This document shows positions 8,822-18,314 of a stretch of DNA of 64,000 nt, in pieces (position 1 is the stretch's first letter; each line of letters starts with the position of its first letter). The position numbers were made by a program, and so were the translations under genes. Origin of the DNA: Neptunomonas japonica DSM 18939 (lineage in GTDB: Bacteria > Pseudomonadota > Gammaproteobacteria > Pseudomonadales > Balneatricaceae); contig NZ_KE383915.1 of NCBI RefSeq assembly GCF_000422765.1, forward strand, positions 238,619 through 302,618. The letters run 5' to 3'. The notes under the pieces were generated by a model. That model was not told the DNA's origin and searched no databases. It saw only the letters and a list, made by a program, of their open reading frames with translations.

Positions 8822-9205
8822 ACTCACTTCCTCTGAAATACTGTTATTTTTATACTGAGGCAGGAGCTCTGCTCCTAACTTCTGTCGTTTTTATAAAGAC
8901 TGAAGCGCGTCAACGTACTTACACTTAAGGTTTAACACCTATAAAAAAGCACCCCGCTCGGCCTACCAATGACGTTTAAATTACTGTCCAAGCATGAAAG
9001 TGAGTTAGAACCAGATCTTTCACAATAATGATACCAGCGTATTAAATACACACTTTCGACCTTCATTCAGGCACAGAGGCAAGGCTCTGGACTCACGATT
9101 CAAAACACTTTGGCCCTTCTAGATTAACGGCACTTTTCCGACTATTGCAGCATAAAAATAACTGAACATATCTATTGTTCTGGTGTGAATTAGAAGGAAA
9201 ATAAA
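8822..9205. other. Divergent control region tpa / thiS
   Basis: About 380 bases without a gene. It contains a short hairpin (AGGAGC TCT GCTCCT, 8862-8876) in the tpa leader and the TauR-like word at 9005-9016. I looked for a thiamine-pyrophosphate riboswitch before thiS and did not find the CUGAGA core. Confidence 0.55.
9005..9016. promoter_or_regulatory. Candidate TauR site upstream of tpa
   Basis: TTAGAACCAGAT lies 185 bases before the tpa start. Its last 11 bases are identical to 5503-5513 upstream of ald, and 8 of 10 positions fit the inverted recalled TauR half-site. Function is inferred. Confidence 0.4.
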
Positions 9206-9409
9206 ATGATTCGGCTTACGGTTAACGGCGAAACAATGCAGCTCTACAGCACAGATAATTTGAAACAATTACTAGAATCACTTCACCTAGGTGAGAAGCG
9301 AGTTGCTGTTGAAGTTAATCGAGAAATCATCCCTCAAAGTTTGCATCAAACCACTCGCATTCGTGAAGGCGATCGAGTAGAAATTGTACGGGCCATCGGT
9401 GGAGGCTAG
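9206..9409 (+). CDS. thiS: Sulfur carrier protein ThiS
   Basis: A 67-residue ubiquitin-fold sulfur carrier for thiazole synthesis in thiamine biosynthesis. The C terminus IVRAIGGG carries the Gly-Gly that is adenylated by ThiF and thiocarboxylated. AAGGA lies about 8 bases before the ATG. It is 49 bases ahead of thiG, and the two form a small operon; thiF and thiH or thiO are not in the window. Confidence 0.95.
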   Translation: MIRLTVNGETMQLYSTDNLKQLLESLHLGEKRVAVEVNREIIPQSLHQTTRIREGDRVEIVRAIGGG

Positions 9410-9458
9410 CAAAAAAACATCTTGAATTCATTAGCTTACCGACTTATAGGAAACCTGT

Positions 9459-10256
9459 ATGACACCTGACTTCACTTTAAATGACCCACTTATTATTGCG
9501 GACCGCACCTTCACATCACGGCTTATGATTGGTACTGGCAAGTACAAAGATATGGAAGAAACACGCCAAGCAATTGAAACGAGTGGTGCCGAAATAGTTA
9601 CTCTCGCTGTGCGTCGAACCAATATTGGACAGAATCCGAATGAGCCCAATTTATTAGATGTCATCTCACCAGAAAAATATTGCATACTGCCAAACACTGC
9701 CTTTTGCTATACAGCGGAAGAAGCTGTACGCACCTGCCGTTTAGCAAGAGAACTGCTCGGTGGGCACGATCTTGTGAAACTCGAAGTGCTCGGTGATGAA
9801 AAAACCTTATACCCCAACGTAACAGAAACACTCAAAGCCGCTGAAATATTAATAAATGATGGCTTCAAGGTCATGGTTTATACAAGTGATGACCCGCTAA
9901 TAGCGAAGCGATTAGAAGATATGGGCTGCGTTGCTGTTATGCCACTAGGTGCGCCAATTGGCTCAGGACTTGGTATTAGCAACCCTCACAATATAAAGCT
10001 GATTCTTGAAAATGCTCAGGTGCCAATTATTGTAGATGCCGGTGTAGGAACACCTTCTGATGCAACGCTCGCCATGGAGCTTGGGTGCGCAGGAGTATTG
10101 ATGAACAGCGCAGTAGCACATGCCCAACAGCCCGTATTAATGGCCCAGGCTATGCGTAAAGCGGTTGAGTGTGGCCGTGAAGGTTACTTGGCTGGGCGAA
10201 TGCCTCGTAAAGCATATGCCAGCGCCTCTTCACCTATTGAAGGTACTATTTCGTAA
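9459..10256 (+). CDS. thiG: Thiazole synthase
   Basis: A 265-residue TIM-barrel enzyme that assembles the thiazole phosphate from deoxyxylulose 5-phosphate, dehydroglycine and the ThiS thiocarboxylate. The Schiff-base Lys is in [16 protein letters not shown]; phosphate binding uses the GSGLGISNP and [10 protein letters not shown] loops; the C-terminal [11 protein letters not shown] is typical. Length is normal for the family. Translation follows AGGAAA. The gene is followed by a hairpin that can stop transcription in both directions. Confidence 0.97.
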   Translation: MTPDFTLNDPLIIADRTFTSRLMIGTGKYKDMEETRQAIETSGAEIVTLAVRRTNIGQNPNEPNLLDVISPEKYCILPNTAFCYTAEEAVRTCRLARELLGGHDLVKLEVLGDEKTLYPNVTETLKAAEILINDGFKVMVYTSDDPLIAKRLEDMGCVAVMPLGAPIGSGLGISNPHNIKLILENAQVPIIVDAGVGTPSDATLAMELGCAGVLMNSAVAHAQQPVLMAQAMRKAVECGREGYLAGRMPRKAYASASSPIEGTIS

Positions 10257-10270
10257 TAAAAAACCTATAA

Positions 10271-10316
10271 AATGACAGCAGCAACTGGCATTTATGCTCT
10301 GATGCTAGCTGTCATT
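10271..10316. terminator. Bidirectional hairpin between thiG and the fetB-like gene
   Basis: Arms AATGACAGC and GCTGTCATT flank a 28-base loop, with A runs on the left and T-rich sequence on the right. It sits between two converging genes and could serve both. Confidence 0.6.
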
Positions 10317-10366
10317 TCTTCGTTGTGTACTCTTGATCACACAACTATTCTTCCTCAATCAACAGC

Positions 10367-11092
10367 TTACTTTTCAGCCTCTACTGTAACAACAGGAGCG
10401 CTACGATAACGACGACCTAATAGCCACAGCATCATTGCCGCCCCCATACCACTGGCTCCCAAAATCATAGTCATAATCATAATCTGATAACGCACTGCTA
10501 TAAGGGGTGATACTCCCGATAAAATCTGCCCTGTCATCATACCCGGTAATGCGACTAAGCCTACCGCAAGCAAACCATTAATTTGTGGGATCATCGCCGC
10601 ATGAAAGGCACTTAACCTTGCCTGCTTTTCGTCTTTTCCTTCGTGCAGCTCTGCATGATAGCGCTCTGCTGCCAAGCTGATTGCATTCATGGTATTGGCA
10701 AAGTACATACCCGCTAGCGGTATCATGACACGAGGTTCATACCAAACATCAACATCTAACACTAGCTTCAATGTTATTAACAAATGCAAAGCAACCGCCA
10801 GTCCCAAAGCAATAAAAGCAGGTTTTAAAAAGCCTTTATGGTGCCTAACCGGACGAACCGCAATCCAAGAGGCAGCACAAATCATAACGACTAATACCAC
10901 TAAGGTAAGCCAAATTGATGGATTACCAAATAGTGCGACTAAAATGTAGCCCACACCTATCAACTGCAATGCCATTCTTGCACTGGATAATAATATTTCA
11001 GAGGGCTTACCCTGCCAATACAGATAAATACCGCAAACCATCAACACAGGTAGCGCACACCATGACAGTGATAACCAAGATATAGTGGGCAT
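10367..11092 (-). CDS. fetB: FetB/UPF0014-family ABC permease
   Basis: A 241-residue polytopic membrane protein with about seven hydrophobic segments, of the UPF0014 family that includes E. coli FetB, the permease half of an iron-export ABC transporter. Family marks are the ARMALQLIGVGY start region, the central YEPRVMIPLAGMYFANTMNAISLAAER segment split here as PLAGMYFANTMNAI, and PGMMTGQILSG. The ATP-binding partner FetA is normally adjacent but is not here: nadA is upstream and thiG converges downstream. Either the ATPase is elsewhere or this member works with another one. The substrate is not established from sequence. Confidence 0.85.
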   Translation of the reverse strand: MPTISWLSLSWCALPVLMVCGIYLYWQGKPSEILLSSARMALQLIGVGYILVALFGNPSIWLTLVVLVVMICAASWIAVRPVRHHKGFLKPAFIALGLAVALHLLITLKLVLDVDVWYEPRVMIPLAGMYFANTMNAISLAAERYHAELHEGKDEKQARLSAFHAAMIPQINGLLAVGLVALPGMMTGQILSGVSPLIAVRYQIMIMTMILGASGMGAAMMLWLLGRRYRSAPVVTVEAEK

Positions 11093-11236
11093 ATTTACAG
11101 AGCTCCATTCCTTGAAAAAACAGAAATTTCAGAAAAGCTGATAGAGGTATTATGCGACATAACGTGTCACATTAAGAGGAATATACTAGGTGATAAAAAT
11201 AGCGGAGATGTTACACAAAAACATGAAGTGATAATA

Positions 11237-11269
11237 ATCACCCGCTCAGCATCACGCTGAGTGAGTGAT
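11237..11269 (-). terminator. Terminator-like hairpin after nadA
   Basis: A near-perfect inverted repeat of 14 bases per arm (ATCACCCGCTCAGC / GCTGAGTGAGTGAT) begins 14 bases beyond the nadA stop. No long T run follows on the minus strand. Confidence 0.6.
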
Positions 11270-11282
11270 ATATTTAAGATTT

Positions 11283-12335
11283 TTACTTATTCAGACTATT
11301 AGAAAAATCTAACATGCGCTGCAAAGGGCGACGAGCATCCTCAATCAATGACTCATCTACTAATACTTCTCCTTCACCTGTTTCAAGTGCGGAGATAATA
11401 TTTTCGAGCCCATTCATAGCCATCCAAGGGCAATGAGCACAACTACGACACATTGCACCACTTCCGCCGGTAGGCGCTTCTAAGAAAGTTTTACCGGGGG
11501 CTGCTTGACGCATTTTATAAAAAATACCGCGATCAGTTGCCACAATAAACGTTTCATTAGGTAGCTCAGATGCCGCCTTAATTAACTGTGTTGTAGAGCC
11601 GACTACATCAGCGATTTCCACAACAGCATCAGGTGATTCCGGGTGCACGAGCACTGCCGCTTCTGGATAAACGCTTTTCAGCTCAAGAATACCCTTAGCT
11701 TTAAACTCTTCATGGACAATACATGAGCCATCCCACATCAACATCTCAATGCCGGTTTGCTTTTGCACATATTCACCAAGATGCTTATCAGGCGCCCAGA
11801 TAATTTTTTTACCCTGCTCTTCCAGATGCTCAGCAACATTAACAGCAATACTAGAAGTCACCACCCAGTCAGCACGCGCTTTTACCGCTGCAGAGGTATT
11901 GGCATACACAACTACTTCGTGGTCCGGGTGCTGATCACAAAATGCCGAGAACTCTTCAATTGGGCAACCAATATCCAATGAACAAGTCGCTTCCAGCGTT
12001 GGCATCAAAACACGTTTTTCTGGATTAAGAATTTTGGCTGTCTCACCCATAAAACGAACACCAGCTACCACTAATGTTTGTTCAGGGCGCTGCGTACCAA
12101 AACGTGCCATTTCAAGTGAATCAGAGATACAACCACCGGTTTCTTCAGTGATTTCCTGAACGATAGCATCGGTATAGTAATGAGCTACCAAACAGGCATT
12201 TTTCTCTTTAAGCAGTGTTTTAATACGTGATTTGTAGCGGTCGATTTCAGCCAGTTCCATCTCACTAGGCAGATGTTCCTGCGCAAAGTGTTCCTGAACC
12301 AGAATACGATCCGAAATGTCCTTCTTACTCAACAT
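11283..12335 (-). CDS. nadA: Quinolinate synthase
   Basis: A 350-residue [4Fe-4S] enzyme that condenses iminoaspartate with dihydroxyacetone phosphate to quinolinate for NAD synthesis. Candidate cluster cysteines are in [22 protein letters not shown] and the C-terminal [13 protein letters not shown], matching the three-cysteine pattern of the proteobacterial enzyme. VAHYYTD is the substrate-binding N-terminal motif. Length is normal. It stands alone between queC and the fetB-like gene; the nadB and nadC partners are not in the window. Confidence 0.97.
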   Translation of the reverse strand: MLSKKDISDRILVQEHFAQEHLPSEMELAEIDRYKSRIKTLLKEKNACLVAHYYTDAIVQEITEETGGCISDSLEMARFGTQRPEQTLVVAGVRFMGETAKILNPEKRVLMPTLEATCSLDIGCPIEEFSAFCDQHPDHEVVVYANTSAAVKARADWVVTSSIAVNVAEHLEEQGKKIIWAPDKHLGEYVQKQTGIEMLMWDGSCIVHEEFKAKGILELKSVYPEAAVLVHPESPDAVVEIADVVGSTTQLIKAASELPNETFIVATDRGIFYKMRQAAPGKTFLEAPTGGSGAMCRSCAHCPWMAMNGLENIISALETGEGEVLVDESLIEDARRPLQRMLDFSNSLNK

Positions 12336-12422
12336 AGTCAGATATCGCCAGTAAAAAATAAATGGGAGGGATAGATTACACTATGACGCAATTATTTTCA
12401 CGCCACAGTGGACACAAGAAGA

Positions 12423-12440
12423 CTCTCAATCAAGTGAGAG
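12423..12440 (-). terminator. Short hairpin after queC
   Basis: CTCTCA / TGAGAG stem with a 6-base loop, 11 bases past the queC stop, followed on the minus strand by TCTTCTTGTG. A weak terminator candidate. Confidence 0.4.
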
Positions 12441-12450
12441 AATGTCAAAA

Positions 12451-13137
12451 TCAGGCACTAATGTAACGTGTAGGATCGATAATACCTGCGTCTTCAAAGC
12501 CCTTAGCACGTAAGCGGCAACTATCACAAACACCGCAGGCAAACCCATTATCATCAGCTTGATAACAAGAAATGGTATCTGCGTAGTTAATTCCTAACGC
12601 CAAGCCTTCTTCGATAATATCCGACTTAGACATATTCATTAGCGGCGTATTAATTGTTATGCCTTGGCCTGAAACACCGGTTTTAGTTGCCAAGTTAGCC
12701 ATTTTTTCAAACGCATCAATAAACTCAGGGCGACAATCTGGATAGCCGGAGTAGTCAACAGCATTAACACCAATGAAAATAGCATCGGCTTCTAATACTT
12801 CAGCCCAGCCTAGCGCCAGCGACAAGAAAACCGTATTACGTGCAGGCACATAAGTAATAGGAATCCCGCCAGTTTCATGATCAGGCACATCGATATTATG
12901 GTCAGTTAGCGCCGAACCACCAAAGTCTTCTAGGTGAAGACGAATAATACGATGCTCAGTAATTTCTAGCTGCTCAACAATACGACGAGCCGCATTTAAC
13001 TCGGTTAGCGAACGCTGCCCATAGTCAAAGCTCAAAACATAACATTGGAAACCTTGGCTCTTTGCCATGGCTAATGCCGTGGCCGAGTCAAGGCCTCCGG
13101 ATAACAGCACAACAGCCTTAGGTGCAGGCTTACTCAT
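12451..13137 (-). CDS. queC: 7-cyano-7-deazaguanine synthase
   Basis: A 228-residue ATP-dependent enzyme making preQ0 from 7-carboxy-7-deazaguanine in queuosine biosynthesis. The PP-loop SGGLDSATA is at residues 13-21 and the zinc site is the C-terminal cluster CYQ...[10 protein letters not shown]. It begins 20 bases after cpoB, probably as the distal gene of the tol-pal transcript. In Pseudomonas, queE lies between cpoB and queC; here that gene is missing from the junction. Confidence 0.97.
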   Translation of the reverse strand: MSKPAPKAVVLLSGGLDSATALAMAKSQGFQCYVLSFDYGQRSLTELNAARRIVEQLEITEHRIIRLHLEDFGGSALTDHNIDVPDHETGGIPITYVPARNTVFLSLALGWAEVLEADAIFIGVNAVDYSGYPDCRPEFIDAFEKMANLATKTGVSGQGITINTPLMNMSKSDIIEEGLALGINYADTISCYQADDNGFACGVCDSCRLRAKGFEDAGIIDPTRYISA

Positions 13138-13156
13138 AACAATTCTATTCCTACTT

Positions 13157-13981
13157 TTATTGGTTTAACGCACTTTCAGCCAACTGTGCAGCTGAAGTGT
13201 CAGGATACTCTGTGACTACTCGCGACATAAACGTCATGGATTTTTTAAGATCACCCTGCTGTTTATAAAGAATACCTAATTTATATAAAGCATCAGGCGC
13301 TTTACGAGACTGACTATATTGATCTGCTACACGCAAAAAAGCCTCTTCAGAGAGAAGGTGCTTACCTTGAGCTAGATAGATCTCACCCAACCAATAGTGA
13401 GCATTAGGTACGCGCGGGCTATCAAGGTAATCAGTCAAAAAACGAGAGAAGCTTTCTGCAGCACCATTAAAGTTGCGTTCCCGAACCAGCTTAAAAGCCG
13501 CCTGATAGTCACCTTGATCATTCAGGTTGGAAGTTTGCTCTAACTGCTTGGATTGATCTTTAACAGCAGGTTTACCCACATCGCCTGTTGCCTTAATGGG
13601 TGCTGGAGGCATCTTTTCAGAGCTGCCATCCTCTTGCACACCACCAGTAGCCATGCCAGAAGCATCTTCGTCTTGCATCTGACTTTGTAGAACAAGGCTT
13701 AACCTGCGATCAAGATCTCTATAACGTTCTTTTTGAGATGTTTCCAGACGCTTGAAACGATATTCTTGAGACTCTAGCTTACCTCGTAATTCACGTACTT
13801 CATCTTGTAACTGCTGAATAGTAATAATCAGCTGGCTATTCTGTGACAAAGCATAATTACTAGAAGATCCACTACCCTGATTGATTTCAATAACAGGGAC
13901 TACCTGTGCAGCCTGCGTAGCCACCGTAAGCACAGTGGCTAACAAACCAACAGATATTCTTTTTGGGAATATCAATTTCAT
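13157..13981 (-). CDS. cpoB: Cell division coordinator CpoB (YbgF)
   Basis: A 274-residue periplasmic protein that links peptidoglycan synthesis with Tol-Pal driven outer-membrane constriction. Residues 1-24 are a signal peptide ending near ATQA. Residues 45-95 form a trimerising coiled coil ([18 protein letters not shown]), then a Pro/Gly-poor linker with charged residues, then three TPR units from about 155 ([17 protein letters not shown]...[14 protein letters not shown]...[14 protein letters not shown]). It overlaps the pal stop by one base (TAATG), which couples translation. Confidence 0.95.
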   Translation of the reverse strand: MKLIFPKRISVGLLATVLTVATQAAQVVPVIEINQGSGSSSNYALSQNSQLIITIQQLQDEVRELRGKLESQEYRFKRLETSQKERYRDLDRRLSLVLQSQMQDEDASGMATGGVQEDGSSEKMPPAPIKATGDVGKPAVKDQSKQLEQTSNLNDQGDYQAAFKLVRERNFNGAAESFSRFLTDYLDSPRVPNAHYWLGEIYLAQGKHLLSEEAFLRVADQYSQSRKAPDALYKLGILYKQQGDLKKSMTFMSRVVTEYPDTSAAQLAESALNQ

Positions 13982-14511
13982 TAGCGCGCTTCGTATTTCA
14001 GTTCAACACGACGATTCTGTGACAACGAGCCTTCGGCAGAACCCATAACAGCCGGCTTCTCTTCACCATAGCTGATAGATTCAACCTGCACGCCATTCAC
14101 TCCATTAATCGCTAAAAAACGCTCAACAGATTTAGCACGACGTTCCGCGAGCGCCATATTATATTCACGTGTTCCTCGCTCATCTGCATGGCCTTCTAAA
14201 CGTACAGAAGCTGTCGGATGCGTCGCTAAATACTGAGCATGTGCTTCTAAATCAGCAATACTATCACTACGTACTGATGAAGCATCAAAGTCAAAATAGA
14301 AAACAGTTTGTAGGTTGGCTACATCGACAGAGCCACCCACTCCTGAACCATTTACGCCGGAACCTGATCCAGATCCATAAGTAGTCGCAGAACCATTATC
14401 CGTTGAAGATGAGCCGCTACCATCAGTTAGGGTACTTGGCGAACTACAACCCACAACCCAGGCAACAGATAAAGCTAAAGATATTGCTTTTGCAGCATTG
14501 GAAACGCGCAT
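13981..14511 (-). CDS. pal: Peptidoglycan-associated lipoprotein Pal
   Basis: A 176-residue outer-membrane lipoprotein. The lipobox VVGC puts the acylated Cys at residue 22. A Ser/Gly-rich linker (residues 23-65) with repeated GSGSG follows, then an OmpA-like domain with the peptidoglycan-binding segment EGHADERGTREYN and LSQNRRVEL. It anchors the outer membrane to peptidoglycan and binds TolB. It lies in the tolQRAB-pal-cpoB order; the linker is long and unusually Gly/Ser rich. Confidence 0.97.
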   Translation of the reverse strand: MRVSNAAKAISLALSVAWVVGCSSPSTLTDGSGSSSTDNGSATTYGSGSGSGVNGSGVGGSVDVANLQTVFYFDFDASSVRSDSIADLEAHAQYLATHPTASVRLEGHADERGTREYNMALAERRAKSVERFLAINGVNGVQVESISYGEEKPAVMGSAEGSLSQNRRVELKYEAR

Positions 14512-14594
14512 AGTAACTCCTGAAAAAGTTTAATGGCCCTGATCTGCACCAAGACCCGTAGTTTAATCACTACTAATTTATGGGTAACAAATAA

Positions 14595-15884
14595 TTATTG
14601 CAAATAAGGAGACCAAGCAGGCTCTCTCACATCACCACGCGTATTAGGCATAGTAAAACGCACACGTCCATCTAGTGAAACGCCTGCTAACACTCCACGT
14701 CCACCTTTTTTCGTTGCATAAAGAATAATGCTTCCGTTAGGTGCAATCGTAGGAGATTCGTCCAACCCTGTGCTGGTTAAAATATCTAATCGACCTGTTT
14801 TTAAGTCTTGAACTGCAATATGAAAACCTGATGAATCCTGATGCACCATGGTTAAAAAGCGACCATCCTGTGTTAGGCGACCACGGCTATTATATCTACC
14901 CTCAAATGTTAAGCGCTTTAAATCTCTTGTAGGCAAATGCAGCGAATATATTTGAGGCATTCCACCACGGTCAGAAGTAAACAATAAGGACTCACCATCA
15001 GGTGCCCAAGTCGGTTCCGTATCAATACCATAATGGCGTGTAATACGATCCAGTTGCCCTGTTGCTAATGTCAGCACATAAACCTCAGGATTACCGTCTT
15101 TAGAGAGTACTAACGCAAGCTTATCGCCATTAGGCGACCAAGCAGGTGCTCCATTCAAGCCTTTGAATGACTGAATTCTCTGACGCTGCCCCGTAGCTAA
15201 ATGCTGTACATAGATAGAAGGACGCGTACTTTCAAACGACACATACGCTAACTTGCTGCCATCTTTAGACCAAGTAGGCGACAGAATAGGTTCTTTAGAT
15301 TCAAGTATAGTGCGTGGCCGGGCACCATCAGAGTCCGCCATCTGTAAACGGTAGCGATACTTATTCTTACCCAACATTTCTGCGGTTACATATACAACAC
15401 GTGTTGAAAATGCCCCCTTAATACCCGTTAATTGCTGGAAAATCTGATCGGAAATATAGTGAGCTACATCTCGAAGGTTAGCAGAATTACCGTTAACGGT
15501 TTCGGACCACACCTGCTGCTCTTTAAGCACATCGTAAAGCTCAACCGTTGCTGTGATTTGGCCATCAGCTGCAGGTGAAAGGCTACCAACAACAAGGTAG
15601 TCGCTTCCTGAAACACGCCAATCACGAAAGAAAATTTGCTCCTTACTACGTGGCGTACTCAGCATGTTTTCGCGCTTCATCATCTTGAAGAAACCACTTC
15701 GACCTAAATCATCAGATACGATTTGCGCAATATCATCACCTAATAGCTCACCATCCCAACCAAAAGGAACAACGGCAACAGGTGTTGGTGCATCAACACC
15801 TTGCGTCACTTGAATGAGTAATTCTGCACGAACAACTAATGACGATAGCAGTAATACAACACCTAACAGTACTTGTTTAACCAT
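14595..15884 (-). CDS. tolB: Tol-Pal system protein TolB
   Basis: A periplasmic beta-propeller protein of about 429 residues that binds Pal and the TolA C-terminal domain. The signal peptide is residues 1-20 (VLLGVVLLLSSLVVRA). An N-terminal alpha/beta domain is followed by WD40-like repeats with SPTWSKDGSKLAYVS, GAPAWSPNGDKLALV and TEPTWAPDGESLLF. I start at ATG 15884 because AAGG is 8 bases upstream; the in-frame GTG at 15891-15893 lies inside the ribosome site. The gene begins just after the tolA stop. Confidence 0.95.
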   Translation of the reverse strand: MVKQVLLGVVLLLSSLVVRAELLIQVTQGVDAPTPVAVVPFGWDGELLGDDIAQIVSDDLGRSGFFKMMKRENMLSTPRSKEQIFFRDWRVSGSDYLVVGSLSPAADGQITATVELYDVLKEQQVWSETVNGNSANLRDVAHYISDQIFQQLTGIKGAFSTRVVYVTAEMLGKNKYRYRLQMADSDGARPRTILESKEPILSPTWSKDGSKLAYVSFESTRPSIYVQHLATGQRQRIQSFKGLNGAPAWSPNGDKLALVLSKDGNPEVYVLTLATGQLDRITRHYGIDTEPTWAPDGESLLFTSDRGGMPQIYSLHLPTRDLKRLTFEGRYNSRGRLTQDGRFLTMVHQDSSGFHIAVQDLKTGRLDILTSTGLDESPTIAPNGSIILYATKKGGRGVLAGVSLDGRVRFTMPNTRGDVREPAWSPYLQ

Positions 15885-15886
15885 GT

Positions 15887-16909
15887 TTACCACCTTAATC
15901 CTTCTGGTCGAAATTCAATAATAACTCGACGTAATTCTCTATCAAAAAAGAGCGGGTCGACTTCTCTAACACGAGGAAAATTACCGACTCTTAATACCGC
16001 TTTTTCAGCCGACTTATCAAAAGCTGCATCACCGCTGCTTTGAAGTACTTCCACACTATCTACCTCACCTGAGGGAAACAAGCGTATTAGCACTTTCGCC
16101 TTCATACCATTGCGAGTATTACTCGGATATCTCCAGTTTCGCTCTATCAGTGCTTGAATATACCCACTAATCTCAGCTCGCATTTTATTGGCTCGCTCTG
16201 CAGCAGCCGCTTTACGCTTAGCCGTGTTTTCAGCTGCCAAGCGCTCTGCTTCTTGTTGTTTTTTCTCTTCTTGGGCTTTGCGCTTAGCGTCTTCTCGCTT
16301 TAACTTATCTACTTTTCGCTTTTTCTCAGCACTGGCTTTTTTCTTGGCCTCTGCTGCTTTTCGCTTTTTCTCGGCATCCAGTTTTTTCTTTGCATCAGCG
16401 CGTTTCTTAGCTTCTAATTTTTTCTTATCTTCTTTCTTTTTCAGCTCTTTTTTCTGTTCTTTCTCAGCAGCAATTTTACGCGCAAGTTCATTGGCCTTCT
16501 GCTCTTTAAGCTTGGCTAACTTCTTGGCTTGTGTTTCTTTACGCTGCTGCTCAGCGACTGCCTTTTGCTTTTTCTCTTTCTGCAGCTTTTCAGCCTGCTG
16601 CTCAAGCTTTTGTTGTCTTTTCTGCTCTAATTCACGCTGCTGCTGTTTGAGCTCTTCTTGTCGCTCTTGCTCAATTTTTTCACGTTTTTTTTCTTGTTCA
16701 GCTTTTTTTAGCTGATCTTCTTGAAACTTCTTTTGTAAATTTTCCTGATTACTTAACGCTTTTAAGTCAATCATTTGTGCCTGAATATGGCGAGGCGTTC
16801 GATGGTAAGGGTCCTCTTGCTGGAACCAATGAGGGATCAACAGCAGCAGCAACCCACCATGTAGAATCAGCGCAAATAGTATTGGAATAATATAACTGGC
16901 TATACCCAC
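15887..16909 (-). CDS. tolA: Energy-transducing protein TolA
   Basis: A 340-residue inner-membrane anchored protein. Residues 7-26 are the single transmembrane helix (IPILFALILHGGLLLLLIP). Residues 55-245 are a long Lys/Glu/Ala/Gln coiled helix, and the C-terminal domain (about 250-340) has the TonB-like YIQALIERNWRYPSNTRNGM and PSGEVDSVEVLQSSGDAAFD. It couples the TolQ/R proton motor to TolB-Pal. The helical region gives a low-complexity antisense reading frame that is not a gene. Confidence 0.95.
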   Translation of the reverse strand: MGIASYIIPILFALILHGGLLLLLIPHWFQQEDPYHRTPRHIQAQMIDLKALSNQENLQKKFQEDQLKKAEQEKKREKIEQERQEELKQQQRELEQKRQQKLEQQAEKLQKEKKQKAVAEQQRKETQAKKLAKLKEQKANELARKIAAEKEQKKELKKKEDKKKLEAKKRADAKKKLDAEKKRKAAEAKKKASAEKKRKVDKLKREDAKRKAQEEKKQQEAERLAAENTAKRKAAAAERANKMRAEISGYIQALIERNWRYPSNTRNGMKAKVLIRLFPSGEVDSVEVLQSSGDAAFDKSAEKAVLRVGNFPRVREVDPLFFDRELRRVIIEFRPEGLRW

Positions 16910-16917
16910 GCGATAAT

Positions 16918-17334
16918 CTACTCAGTCACCAAGCCAACACTACTCGCACCTGATTGCTGCATCAGGGACATCAAGGTCACGACCTTGTCGTAGTAGACGT
17001 TTTTGTCTCCCCGAACCAGCAGTAGCTGTTTTGGGTTAACACTCATGATTTTTTGAACACGTGACGACACTTCTTCGCTACTAATTGCTTCGGTTTCAGA
17101 CCCGCCAATATTAATATAATAAAGGCCATCTTTATCAACAGTAACAATGACAGGCTCCTGGTCCTGAGCATCAACAGGCTCGGCCGTTGCTTGAGGGAGT
17201 TCAACACTGACACCTTGCGTTAACATAGGCGCTGTCACCATAAAAATCACTAATAGCACCATCATGACATCAATGTAAGGCACTACATTGATGTCGGCAT
17301 TGAGCTTTCGCTTGTTCTTTTTCCGTCTAATCAT
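16918..17334 (-). CDS. tolR: Proton channel subunit TolR
   Basis: A 138-residue ExbD/TolR protein with one N-terminal transmembrane helix containing the key Asp (NVVPYIDVMMVLLVIFMV, Asp23) and a periplasmic domain. With TolQ it forms the proton-driven motor that energises TolA. Gene spacing is 12 bases from tolQ and 8 from tolA, so all three are clearly one transcript. Confidence 0.97.
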   Translation of the reverse strand: MIRRKKNKRKLNADINVVPYIDVMMVLLVIFMVTAPMLTQGVSVELPQATAEPVDAQDQEPVIVTVDKDGLYYINIGGSETEAISSEEVSSRVQKIMSVNPKQLLLVRGDKNVYYDKVVTLMSLMQQSGASSVGLVTE

Positions 17335-17346
17335 CGGACTTAACCA

Positions 17347-18027
17347 TTAAATAGGCGAATGAATACGACGGTGTAAAATACTAGAAAACTCATCTGCAAA
17401 GTTTTCGTAGTTATTCATCAACCATTCTGATTTAGCCGAGAAGCGGTTATAAGCAATAACAGCGGGTATCGCGGCAAATAAACCAATCGCTGTTGCGACA
17501 AGCGCTTCTGATATACCTGGAGCTACCGAGGCGAGTGTTGCTTGATGCACATTTGCAAGGCCACGAAATGAATTCATGATGCCCCAAACCGTACCAAACA
17601 GACCGATATATGGGCTAGTTGAGCCGACAGTCGCCAAAAAGGGTAAGTTCTGATCTAACTTTTCCTCTTCTCGCGCTAACGCAACACGCATACTGCGTTG
17701 AACACCGTCCATCACAGCATCAGGGTCGTAATTCTTTTGCTGTGTCATTCTTGTGTACTCTTTAATGCCTGCACAAAAAATAGTTTCAGCACCACTGATC
17801 TTAGCGGTTGAGTCCGTTATCTCTCGGTAGAGTTGCCCTAAATCTATTCCAGACCAAAAGCGATCTTCAAAACTACGTAGCGCTGAAGTTGTTTTACGAA
17901 TGACAGCAAAACGCTGAAAAATCATCACCCAGGATATAAAAGAGGCAAGTACTAGAATAGCCATAACTACCTGCACTACTGTGCTAGCATTGACAACAAG
18001 ACTCCAGATCGACAACTGTTCGCCCAC
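17347..18027 (-). CDS. tolQ: Proton channel subunit TolQ
   Basis: A 226-residue MotA/TolQ/ExbB protein with three transmembrane helices: residues 14-38, about 132-155 (TVGSTSPYIGLFGTVWGIMN region) and about 168-192 (GISEALVATAIGLFAAIPAV). The start is GTG at 18027, preceded by GGAG at 9 bases. It heads the tol operon here. The thioesterase ybgC, which usually precedes tolQ in gammaproteobacteria, is not at this locus. Confidence 0.96.
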   Translation of the reverse strand: MGEQLSIWSLVVNASTVVQVVMAILVLASFISWVMIFQRFAVIRKTTSALRSFEDRFWSGIDLGQLYREITDSTAKISGAETIFCAGIKEYTRMTQQKNYDPDAVMDGVQRSMRVALAREEEKLDQNLPFLATVGSTSPYIGLFGTVWGIMNSFRGLANVHQATLASVAPGISEALVATAIGLFAAIPAVIAYNRFSAKSEWLMNNYENFADEFSSILHRRIHSPI

Positions 18028-18314
18028 TACATATTCTCCGAGACAAGCCTATTAACCCTTAGAGGTTAATAGGAATAATAAATGATAATTAATTGTTCAA
18101 AACAAAGCCTGATGGAAACTTGTCCATGCTGTGATAGCAGCACGTTTGAAAAGTTCACCCTAACAATCCAACAGATGCATATTAATGCAGCAGCATTGAT
18201 ATTTATCGCAAAAACGCAACAATAGCAGGCACGCAGATTTATACAAGAAGGGCATTCAAAATGATGGTGGTATTTCTTTAATTAAGCTGTTGATTCACAC
18301 AAAGCAATTCGCGC

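Noticed and set aside
9017..9050. Possible TPP riboswitch before thiS (ATGATACCAGCG resembles part of the aptamer)
   Set aside because: The CUGAGA core and the paired helices are not present in the right order, so the likeness is to a short fragment only.
16188..16715. 175-codon plus-strand frame opposite tolA, rich in Ser/Phe/Ala
   Set aside because: It mirrors the Lys/Glu/Ala helix of TolA and has no family features.
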